DNA of 64,000 nt, from positions 62,001 to 126,000 of the forward strand of contig CAJFCJ010000015.1 of NCBI GenBank assembly GCA_904063045.1. The letters run 5' to 3'. Below are positions 47,249 to 58,146 of the stretch, in pieces; within the stretch, counting starts at the first letter, position 1, and each line of letters starts with the position of its first letter. The position numbers and the translations under genes are program-made. The notes below the pieces were generated by a model. That model had not been told where the DNA came from, did no database searches, and saw nothing but the letters and a program-made list of their open reading frames with translations. Origin of the DNA: Dimorphilus gyrociliatus. Its lineage: Eukaryota > Annelida > Polychaeta > Dinophilidae.

Positions 47249-48535
47249 CCTAATTATGGTAAATAATTAACAACTTCGAGTATTTGATAATCAAGCTCTC
47301 AAATAAAGATATAACCCACCTTGAGTGTTTATAACAATTAACTATAGATGTCACTCATAATATAACTATTTTCGTATAAAGAATAGTTTCCTATGATTTT
47401 AGTTTGAAATTTGGAAATCTTTTAATAATGTCTTTTATTGTTTGGATCAAGATTTTGAATTTTTCCATTAAACTAATATAAAGTGATACTTTTCTCTAAT
47501 CATAACATATTAAAGAAGAGCTAATTAATAAAACTTTGCAAAACAAAGATAAATAACGGAAAAAATATATGAATAAATGTTATATATAATTATATAGTTA
47601 TCTATCTTGTATGAAGGACGATTAGAATAATCATAAGTACTAAAATCAAATTAACTCTTTTGACAATCAAAACAATTTTTTATAGTTTGTAGACCTCTTT
47701 TATATGTATAATTCATTTTCAATAAATTAAGAAAAACAGAATACATGCCTAAACAGCATAGTGATACCAAAACAAAAAAAGTCAATCATTACTTCACTAA
47801 CATTATGCAGAATGTACAATTTCATCTATTTTTGAACTTAAAATGAACATCCTACAAGAACATAAAATTTTTTCAAATAGGATAAACTCACTACTTACTT
47901 CTAAAAAATAAAAAGAAGACCAGACAAATAAAAAGAAAACAATAATTTCTTTGACATGACGAACATCGTTCTTTTAAAAAAAATACCAAAAGCACCACAA
48001 AAAAAAAATGATATATCTTTTTAAGTGCATACATGACACATGTATACAATATTGAATTTAAGTATACAGATGCGTAATATGTACGTATATTCATTTTTTT
48101 TGGCAATTCGTTGTTTGATTCAGACTAAAAGTTGATAATAAAAAAAATAATCAAACAGAAAAAAACAAATAGGCTCGGAAAAAAAAACAATTTTTTTGAT
48201 ATATCAGACTTAAGAGTAAAAATATTCCCAAGTCTGATTTTGTAAAAGTAATGTGGATAAAATAGATCAAGATATTCATATTACCTTGTAAATTCTTTGT
48301 AATATGTTTTTCTTAGTGCTAAAATTATGATAATAATTTAAATGAAAAATTAGTAAAAGATTAATACATTGTGACGAATTTTTTGATTTCTTAATTCATG
48401 CCTTTATCTATTTTGTCCACATCAATACTCAATTGATAATACTCTGGTATAAAAGCTACGCTGATAACTAAATTTAGGGAAAAAGTTCGTTAAAACACAA
48501 ATTTAATCTTCAAATAGAGGTAATGAGATTCTAAT
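47249..48535. promoter_or_regulatory. Interval between the receptor array and dystrophin
   Basis: 1,287 AT-rich bases. AGATGTCACT at 47346-47355, about 98 bp before the unit 15 ATG, with TTTTCGTAT at 47369-47377. The remainder holds poly-A runs and Leu/Phe-rich chance frames. Confidence 0.5.
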
Positions 48536-51500
48536 TTATTTTAAATCGATTTTCTCGTTTTTCTTATTCTCCTCTTCATCGTCATCTTTCTCATCGTCTG
48601 TCATTACATTTACTAGCGTTCCAACGGCCTTACCAACCTAAAAGCAGTTACTTATTAATGATTGCTAGTCCGAAAAGATCAGTGTAACGATGCAATGTTT
48701 TTCGTGCAATAAAACATTAATCTAGATTTATGCAAAGTACATACTTGATTAGCCATTTGTAATAGGCTACTTAAGCTGTCCTTCCTTTGTGTTATTATTG
48801 GGGGTGAGAATTGTGGTTCGTCCAATTCACCTTCTGTTTCGGAGCGTCCACTTAAACTTGATCGGTCAAGAGAAGAATCCCGATAACGTATTTCTGTGTA
48901 AAGGGAAAAAACATAGATATATTACAGAGTCAATTGATTAAGTGCTTTAAAGCGAAGACCTCTGGGATCAGTATAGGAATATCGACTGGAATTTAAAGTT
49001 CTCCTGCTGGGTGTATTTGGTAGAGAAGTTTGACTACAACTTGTTAAAAGTGAACTTCCTCCCGTTCTTAATCTTGGTAAACTTGTCGTTGAGTTTGTTG
49101 ATTGATTGGAAAACAATTGATGAAGCCTTTTCAACTGAGCCTCTAACTGAGTATTATGTTCTTCTAATATCTGCATTCTAGCTTCTAATCTCCCTTTATG
49201 CTGCCTAAGCAGCCTCGCCTCGGTCATTAAATCTGAGCTACCTTCACCTCCTGCATTACTGTGCCCCTCGTCCACCTGACAGTGATTTTCGACCTTTAAT
49301 GTAAAAAAAATAGCGGACAGACACTAAGTAAAATTTGGATGCTTTATTATTTCAATAATTTTTTTACCTGGGAGCACAAGGACTCATATTCCACTTGCAA
49401 ACGTTTATTTTCTTCTTCCAAATCTCGTATCATTTCTTCAAACTCTAATCTTTGCTCCGCCTCTACGCTTACCATCATTTGTAAAGGGCTGACTAATTGT
49501 TGCTGTTTCTTTCGATCAGTCGATCCGGTTGATTGCAGACTAGCACAATAGGCGGCAATCAATTTGTGCTCTTCGTCCATTTCATTTGGCTTTGAGTTTT
49601 CTGTTTTGTCGACGTCCTCCACTTGTGCTAACCTATTTTGTAAATATTCATATATACAATATATATATATATATATATATAATTCCAAGTATGCTATACG
49701 GTAAAAATAATAATAATTGTTCTATCAAGGGGAAACGATTCGCATGAATGCCTCAATTACTTATAATAAAAAAACTGAGATAGCCCGTTAAATCAACCTG
49801 CTTAATTCTATTTAACACTAATTTATGTGAAAACTCTATAAGTTTTCGTAGAATCAATTAGCCTTATTATTATAGAGAAATATCCTTCTAATGAAAAGCC
49901 TCCTCCCTCATCCCCTTAACTTGCTTGTGTTTCTTTTTTTTTACTTTAGTTAATGGTCTTGCTAGCTATTTCTATGGTTATAGTAGCTTGTGTTAAAAGT
50001 TTAAACATAAGTTGTCTGACATGAATTTATATTTTTCTCAAGGGGACAACTTTTATGGTTACTCATACATCTAATATATTTTTTATCTTTTACCTATGAG
50101 CATAAACTTCCATTCGAGAATGCATATGAGTTGTGGGAGAGGCCGGACCGACCTCGATATTACCACTAGTTGATGGTTGAACTTCAAATGTAGTAGTAGA
50201 CCAGTGACGCGGCGTTGGTGCCGGGCTGTAAACACGATAAAAAAATTTTCTCTGCTATAAATATAAAATATAAATTTATATATAATTGAATTTGATAAAT
50301 GAATATGTCGGGTCCCTAATAACAATATTTATTATTTATCATAGCTTTTCTTTGTCACTATTTTCTTTAAACTAATGACTCAGTTTAACAGAAAGAACAA
50401 ACACCTATTTCATTTTCCAGTTATTAGAGTCCAAAGTTGACGTTAGCTTGGAAGTAAACGAAATCAATTAATAATTAAGAAATCATTAGGGAAAGTAAAC
50501 GTTCGTTTAAAATTTCGCCTTTAGCCATTAAACTAGTTTATTCGTGCTTCGCCTTCTACAATATTTACGCCCTAGCCTGAGGATTTTTGTATTTCTTTTT
50601 ATCTACCTTTTTTATTCAGATTAGGCTCATTTACAGAAACTTATAAATTGATATGAAAGTAGAAGAAATGCCCTTTTAACCTTTCAATTTGATCTCCTTC
50701 CTTTACAGTCTGAACGGGCAAATATCCCAATCGAGGATGTTTCTTGAAGTATCTCTTAGAACGCAATTTGTTTTTACACATTTGGGTAAAGTCTTTCATG
50801 TCTTCTCCTGACGTTGTCTAATTAATTTGTTAGTAGATAAATTATTAATTAAATATAACAGTGTAATTAGGAAAATAAAACAGTACCGTTGTACAATATT
50901 CATTCATAGGATGAGATAATTTATGATGTTTAGCAGTTCGCCCGGCAAAGAAACAGTTTTGACACATGTCGAAATTAAAGCACCTTAAACAACGATATCT
51001 AAAAATTCACCAAAAAAAATTTTATTAAGAGAGCGTAAAATTATAAATTGACTGTTTCTCCTTACCGAAATCCAATTATTGGATACTGTTTGCAAATGCT
51101 ACATTTAGCTTGATGTCTTGCCGATTCGGCGGCAGAGAGTCTATGTAACACTGGAAGCCAGACCAACGATTGTGGTTCCATTTTCAACCATTCCAAAAAT
51201 TCATTAATAGTAACATGGTGACGACCGTTCTGTAATTTTTTGAAACAAGAACGAACGGATGGCTCAATATTGCTTCCACCAAATGCTGCTAACTCTCCCA
51301 ACGCTCGCGGGATTTGCTATTAAGAAAAACAAGAGGGGTTACTATGATGTTAAATTGCATTAAATTTGACTTTAGTTGATGATAGATCTAAAGAATTTTA
51401 TTCGATTATTAGCCCTTAGGTTATTCATTGAATTTTAAACAACCTTTGATTTTTTTTTATCACTTAAGGACTATTATTAGGGCAGATTTAGTGCAGTTCC

Positions 51501-54500
51501 AATTCGTCAATAATTTAGTGAGAACCATTGAAATTTGTGGTCACATATAGAAATTCAATAATGCATAAGGATTTTACGTATTAATACTCAAACCAGATAT
51601 TCGTTTCAAAATCATAAAAGAAATATTTGATTGTGACTCTCAAAACAAAAGAGGCTGATGAATAATTCGTTTTTGATGGTTTTGGAAAGCGTTACTCTGC
51701 TACAATTTGTTTTCTATACGATTGCATAATAACAAATACATACAAAAAAATGTCTATTATTTCAAACAAGAAGAGTATTTCCAGCTAAAAATAACGCCAA
51801 AGTTAATGTTTATGTCGATTGAAAAAACAATTCGCATTAATTTGAGAGTCTTCAAAAATAAACAATTTATTAAAAAAAAAAAGCTTATTTTGGTTTTAGC
51901 TGATGCCCTAATCGCTTTTGAAAAAGTAAATTTCTAGATAAATTTCCGACACTTTAATTACGATAAAATACGCTGACTAAGCTGTTTATTACGCCTACAC
52001 CAAAATATATGTTGGAGGATTATTCGGTGCAAAGTTTTTTTTTTCGCAACTCGAGCTGCTCTTAAGCCACTTTCAACAATCGGAAAATTACATATTTATT
52101 CTGAACAAACAGACTGATTTGAAATTCATTTATTTTACGCTGTTTAACGAGTCAAAGAGTAGTCGAATAATCTTCTCTGTTAACTCTTTTGAAAGAACTA
52201 AAGAGGAAAACAAAGGAGATTGAAGCTATTAAATTATGTAAATTTTTTTCCAACTCTGGTGGCTTTGATTAGCGTGATATTTGTCTGGCTTCATTCAAAA
52301 AAAAGAAAATAAGGGGCGAAAGTAAATAAGAAAAAAAACAACACATGGCTACTTTTAACCAGATATCGGCAAAAGTCAGCAATCCATTATATAAGAACGT
52401 TTTTTGAAGGAAAATATAAAAAATATATAGAAAAATTTATAGGAATTTGTTTACCTGACAATCATGTAGAAGGAGGGCAAAATGCCGTTCGTCCACCCTC
52501 CCTGAAGAATCGGCTACTAGACGAAATATATATCGGTATTTCTCTTCTAAATGAGCTTTACACATGAGCACCAGCAAAACTTTAAAAGACAACGTTCGAA
52601 CTTGCCCACTCCTCGATCTAGATAATAAAAGAGCGAGACGCTTTCTTATTGTAAATCAAGATAAAGCGATAAAAGTCAATTGTATCTTTTCTTACGGATC
52701 GTAAACGTTTAATATCCAATTCAGCACTAATTCAACGCAAAGTGAAACGTTTATCAGTTTTGGATGATCATCGTGTAGTAGATCGAAAAACGCTTGAATA
52801 ACTTTCGTCATCTTTTCGATATCTAGAACATCTTCACAAAATCCTAATCCATTCTCCTCGAAAGCGGAAACGAGGCTGGCTATATCGACTAGGTACATAC
52901 ATAAATGTTTCTGAATAGCCCGTACTTTCATGGCAAGACGATAAGCGGAAAATCGAACATCGTTCAGTTTGCCTGGTAAATTGAAAAAGAGGAGAAAATT
53001 AAAAATTTTTGTATACAAAAGAAACAGTTAAAAAAGATTAATGAGAAAAAAGCCTATTCTTTTTTTATATTTTCTGTTTTTTGTTCCAAAAAGCTATAAA
53101 GCGAAATGAAATAGAGGAAAATATCGAGATTTTCTCTTTTTTCATTTTATTATTCCGACAGAGGAAATGTATGCAAAACGATTAAAGTTGTTTAAAAATT
53201 GGCTTTACTTTGTAAAATAGTTTGAATATATTAAAGCTATTTGAAATCGGAATAACCCTTTGAAGACAACTAGTTTATGGTCTAGGGACGGCACCGCAAA
53301 AGATTCGTTTATACATCAAAAAGAGCGGTACTCTCCTTAAAAAAATTTGTTTAATTTACACACTAAACGTAAAATCAAAGGGCATCGTTGCATCACTGAC
53401 GCAACAACATAAACTTCCAAGTAAGAATGAAGCGTAATTTGTTCCTTGTAATATACAGAATAAACTGATCTTAGAGATTACATAGATCTTATCATAAAAT
53501 TTTCATCATTCTATTTTGTACAAGTATGCTTCGCAAATGTTTCGTACGAAATATAACACATGTTCGAAAACTAATCATATTTTTTTTATTATCCCCTTCC
53601 TTCTTCCTTACTTCCTTTTCTATTGTCTATAGTTATAAAAAAAACGCAAAGTAAAAATGTTCCATTCGAAAATCGAACGTTCAAAAAAGTTTTCTTTTCT
53701 TTGGGTGGAGCGAAAACAATAGGGAATATTTGTATGTTTTATAACAATTATTTATCATCACACTATTTGATAAAGACCAGCCTTTAAAAAAAACCTATTT
53801 TTTTCTACTAATTTTAGCTATTTAAAAGACAATTGCTTATACTTGTATACGTTACTAATTGAAAGAGACAATAAACTTATTAATAAACCCCTTAAAATGC
53901 TATAAATATTCGATTCCTTTTAACTTTTACATTTCTCTCAATGTTAATTAAACAAAAAAAATTACTATATATAGGACACTACTTATATATCACTATACAA
54001 TACTATAGAATAGAGAATATTCTTACGATAAAATTTCGCAAATTCGTCTTTTCGAGTTATTTAGATTTGGTAATTTCTTTTGCTTGAAGCAAAGTTTGTA
54101 ATACAATAAATTTCATTAAACCGTATAGTCGGCTTGCTTAGTAAAAGGGAAATGTACACAAGCGGCGAGTGCTTATTACTTCACTTATTTTGTAAACGCA
54201 AACTCTTAATATCGTAGGGTAATTGTGTACGAGAGAGTTGTACACGAAAAGGGATACGTACATAAGGATTTCATTAATTGACTCATCTGTGGGTGATCCC
54301 ATTGGGTACATTGTTCTCCATGGCTGATAGAAAGAAGAGATTGTATAGAAATTTGTTATTGAAAGTAATCAGATTATTTACTTGATATAATAAGGCACTT
54401 GATTTTCGGCCGTGGAACGAATCCATTCAGAATCTAGGCTGGCATCTGAAAAAAAGCACAAAAAGCTAATCCTGATAAGAATAGATAAGGGAGGATGCCA

Positions 54501-54566
54501 TTAAATATCTAGAGAAAGTAAAAAATTAAGAAAATTATACGTACCCTCAATCCCATCGATCCTCAT
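48536..54566 (-). CDS. Short dystrophin (WW, EF-hand, ZZ, coiled coil; no spectrin rod)
   Basis: Thirteen exons: complement(join(48536..48637,48745..48893,48960..49293,49368..49632,50094..50225,50681..50817,50887..50998,51066..51316,52455..52617,52696..52972,54262..54323,54382..54445,54545..54566)), 689 residues. Order: a seven-residue leader (M-R-I-D-G-I-E), a WW domain (about 13-45) split over two exons, two EF-hand regions, a ZZ zinc finger (about 265-315, C-S-I-C-K to C-Q-N-C), then two coiled-coil segments, including [10 protein letters not shown] and [13 protein letters not shown], which are dystrophin- rather than dystrobrevin-like. In this family the WW-EF-ZZ unit binds beta-dystroglycan and the coiled coil binds dystrobrevin, at the inner face of the plasma membrane. 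It is comparable in size to vertebrate Dp71. The donor of exon 11 (GAG|GTCTTC) is weak. Confidence 0.93.
49659..49682. repeat. (TA)n microsatellite in a dystrophin intron
   Basis: TA run of about 22-24 bases just upstream of the acceptor of the first coiled-coil exon. Confidence 0.85.
51317..52454. other. Dystrophin intron of 1.1 kb
   Basis: Separates the second EF-hand exon from the exon starting Q-I-P-R-A-L-G-E-L. No additional exon recognised on either strand. Confidence 0.6.
52973..54261. other. Dystrophin intron of 1.3 kb
   Basis: Lies between the end of the WW domain and the first EF-hand exon, the position where an internal Dp71-type promoter sits in vertebrates. No exon recognised within it. 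Confidence 0.55.
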
Positions 54567-55034
54567 TTTTATTGCATTATACGATTAATTCTCCGACGGT
54601 AAAACCGAACAAAACTCGTTTTATAACTGAGGATCATATAATTTGGCTTATGATGTAGATGTAAATAAGGTCAAGGTCAAGGACCAAAGAATTAGTTCCG
54701 CAGTCGAGAGTGGAAATTTTACGATTTGACCTAAGCTATTTTACACAAGAAATAAGAAATTAGTAGAAGATGTATTAATATAAAAAGACACTATTTGTAA
54801 TATTATAATTAGTCGACTGCTGATTGGTTGGTTCTTTGGTCTTTGACCCTTTTCCCGGAAGAATTGTGTTATCGTAAAGATAAGAATATTTTACATAAAT
54901 ATTCATATAATTAGAACACTTTTATCACCCTCCGGAAGCTTTAAATTGTCTTTAAAAGCGAGAACATGACAAAGAAAGTGTTGTTCAACCTAATTCTGTC
55001 CGGTTCTTTATAATCGTACACAGTTCGAAAAGCT
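54567..55034. promoter_or_regulatory. Divergent promoter region of dystrophin and SGF29
   Basis: 468 bases between two divergent start codons. No coding sequence. A paired AAGGTCAAGGTCAAGGACC stretch at 54669-54687 repeats AAGGTCA, the half-site read by many monomeric nuclear receptors. Confidence 0.5.
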
Positions 55035-57292
55035 ATGAGGAGGTCGAGAGGAACCTTAAATAGCGCTCCATCGAGTCTTGTAACTTCAACGAAGGAATTG
55101 AATCAATCTGCAAGAAATTCACCGTCTTCAATGAATGATTTAAACGTCACTGAAAGTCTGCAGGAGTTAACAGACCTTGTTCAAAAGGTTTGTAAACTGA
55201 ACAAAATTAAAACCATATTACATAATCATTCATAAAATATATAATATATTTTATCTTAATAGTTTATTATTTCAAATTTTAAAAAAAATGTTTATTGAAA
55301 ATGCTGAAAAATCAACAGTAAAATAACTTGAACTAAAATTTCACTTTTTCAATTCTGGAGTCATCATTTTTCATATTTTGTGAAGAAAAACTTGAAATTT
55401 ATGCAAAACTTTAACTTTTACAAGTTTCTCCAAGTGTTTCAAAGTCTTAACACTTGTTTAGAACAATATCTTTTCTACGCCATCTGGCGCTTATCATTCA
55501 GTTGACAAACTCAAGAAGACAACGTCTACGAGACTATTGATCTTTTTTCTCTAACGAGCAAGATAATTGCCGTCATAGAGCCCTTCACAGTGGGATATTT
55601 ACGCTTTTTTAAAAGTTTTTAACTTATAAGTGGTTGGGGCATTTAATCTACTGTATGAGTCGTTTGCCTTCAGGCTTCTTCCTCAATAAATGAATAAAAT
55701 TTAAAAAAAATCTTTTAAAATACTTAGACTTTCCTTTCTCATAAGCTTATATTGAAAAAAGCGTATGTTGTTTTTTTTACCGCCTAAAGAGTTCCGGCTA
55801 AATCATTAAGCATTGTAAGGATGAATGAATAATTCTTTCTCTTCTTATTTTAGGTTGAATCCGAACGGCAGCATAGTGAAAATACGCTGGGTAATATTGA
55901 AAAAACGCACGAAAAAATTCAACAAGAGCAGAAAGTGTCTCAGTATTATAAACAAAAACTCAAAGGATTGTATGAAAGTGCCCTGCAGGATGCGTCATCA
56001 GAGATTGATGCTCTAAGAAAAGCTTTACATAAAATTAGTGAGATACGAAGCTCAATGAAATCAGAATCGACAGTAGTGAAGCCTCTAATGAGAAGAGGAG
56101 TTCTTATGTCTATGCTCTTGAAAGAGGGTACCTACCTCCCACTTTGGGCATCTAAACACGGAGAAACTGCTCCAACACTTTGCGGAGCAATACAAGCTGA
56201 TCCTTCCTACATCTCGCAATCTTCCGATCATGTAGCAGCAAGGGTAAAGGGTAATGACGGTGAAGAAAATTGGATTTTGGCTCAGGTATAAAAACTAAAA
56301 TCTTTAATTCTTTGTTGCCATTTTGCTTAAATTAAAGACATACCAGATGTCTCTGGAAGATATTTAGCGCTATTTCTTTAATAGAAATTCATTATTAGAA
56401 ACTAAATAACCTACGCTATTATTTTTTTAACCGTCTCAAAGGGTGGTGTAATTCGTAGAAGCCTTATTTTCCCACTGACATAGGACTATTAATGTCGCAA
56501 CTAGTTCTTTTAATCTTTTAGAATCGACGTATCATAAAAACCCTGACTTTATTTTGATATTTTCCTTTTATGAATTACGCAAAAAAACAGTCACTAAATT
56601 CTTATTACTTTTGACAATACCCATTTATCCTATGCAATTATTTAGACTGTTTTTTAAATAATTGATGTATCTATATATTATGAAAAGGTATTTCTATTTA
56701 GTTGATGGAGATCATCGAAAAGTTTTTGCTAAATTAATCACTGAAATATTTAAGTGAAAAATGAAAAAAAAGTATTATAGGAAGTTTACTTTAAAAGTTC
56801 CGCTTTCTTCCTTTTATAGTCATATTTTTCATGATATTAAATAAAGTAAAATAGAGAAATATTATTGTATTAAATTTATTCAATCGTTATAGGAGAAAAC
56901 GTCTAATGAAATCTAAAAATAATAATATTTATTATTTTTTTTAGGTTGTTTCATTTAACTCGGCAACGGGTAAATACGACATTGATGACGTCGACGCCGA
57001 AGAAGGTAAAGAGCGGCATACTCTCGGAAAGAGACGCCTTGTACCTTTACCTAAGTATAAAGCAAGCCCAGATACAGATTCCTATGCTCTTTTCCCAAAA
57101 GGAACAACTGTCTATGCTTTATACCCTCAAACAACTTGTTTTTATAAGGGTATAGTCCATGAATTGCCCACATCCAGTAATTTAGATTATTCTATTTTGT
57201 TTGAGGACAGTTCATATCCCAGTGGTTACTCTCCCCCTTTAATGGTCAGCCAGAGATACGTTATAGCTTGTAGGCACGAAAAAAAAAAGTAG
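55035..57292 (+). CDS. SGF29: SAGA-associated factor 29 (SGF29), tandem Tudor H3K4me reader
   Basis: Model: join(55035..55187,55854..56285,56945..57292), 310 residues (human 293). The N-terminal half is Gln/Glu/Lys-rich and helical (coiled coil, about residues 35-115). The C-terminal half is the SGF29 tandem Tudor domain with family hallmarks G-K-E-R-H-T-L, R-R-L-V-P-L-P, A-L-Y-P-Q-T-T-C-F-Y and L-F-E-D-S-S-Y, ending in basic residues (H-E-K-K-K). In other animals it reads H3K4me2/3 in the histone acetyltransferase module of SAGA and ATAC. All three introns boundaries are GT-AG and phase 0. The conserved aromatic residues of the methyl-lysine pocket region (Tyr, Tyr, Phe in the last Tudor) are present. 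Confidence 0.95.
55478..55490. promoter_or_regulatory. CTCF-like core CGCCATCTGGCGC in SGF29 intron 1
   Basis: The reverse strand reads GCGCCAGATGGCG, which agrees with the AGRKGGCR core of CTCF sites and is nearly palindromic. It lies in intron 1 about 290 bp after exon 1. Confidence 0.4.
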
Positions 57293-57473
57293 CTATTTCT
57301 AATTTGCATCATTTGCTTTGTGATGCTTATAATCTTGCAGAAGAGACATTCATGCATATTTTAACAATAATAATGTATCTGCAATTTCATTGTGCTTATG
57401 TAAATTACATAACTGTACATTTTTTTCATTCATGTATTGGTTTAATTTCTTTAATTTATTTTCAATAAAGTAT

Positions 57474-57479
57474 ACATCC
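57474..57479 (+). terminator. Polyadenylation signal of SGF29
   Basis: AATAAA, 182 bp after the SGF29 stop, followed by a GT/T-rich stretch. Confidence 0.6.
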
Positions 57480-57984
57480 TAAATATAATATTTTGTGTTT
57501 CTGTTTTGGGGAAATTCAATATACACTAAGTTATGCCTTTCTCCTACATTATACGTTTGTCAATACTGTATATAGAGTATATATTTATAAGAGAAATCAA
57601 CCTTAGAAATAACGCAGAAGCGTTTACGGTCAAGCAATAAACTCTTTCTTCATTTTCTTCAGTTTATTGATTTGTTATCGTTTCTTTTTAATCAATAAAT
57701 TTTTTAAGCTGTTTTTAAAAGTGAAATTTTCAAGTACAGGTCATTCTTTTGGGATTTTCCTTTTTCGCTGCTTTATATTAACTTAAAATTGTTTCAAAAA
57801 ATATTTCTCTTTTATCGATAAAGGCATTTCTATGTGGGGAACATTCAGGAATATATGGGAAATTAAGTTATCGTAATAATTTATACAACATAGTTAAGCG
57901 GATATCCAAACAATATATACTAAATACATCTAAACAATTTTCTTTACAATTTCGTTTGATAACGATTCTATGTCGACAATATAA

Positions 57985-58060
57985 GTAAGATATATATATA
58001 TATATATATATATTTATAAACACATTATATATATACAGTATATATATATATATATATAAT
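57985..58060. repeat. Two (TA)n microsatellites in the SGF29-YKT6 tail-to-tail gap
   Basis: TA runs at about 57990-58012 and 58029-58058, the second containing a TACAGTA interruption. The 854-bp gap between the two convergent genes shows no exon. Confidence 0.75.
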
Positions 58061-58146
58061 GTTATATTACAATATATAAATATATTATATATAAATAAAA
58101 TTTTTATATATTTAGAACAAAAGGCCCTAGCGAAGTTTGTAGTTCT

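Noticed and set aside
47891-48106. 71-codon Phe/Cys/Leu-rich minus-strand frame
   Set aside because: Chance frame across poly-A/T runs between unit 15 and dystrophin.
48536-54566. Calling the gene dystrobrevin
   Set aside because: It has a WW domain and dystrophin-type coiled-coil sequence ([13 protein letters not shown]), both absent from dystrobrevin.
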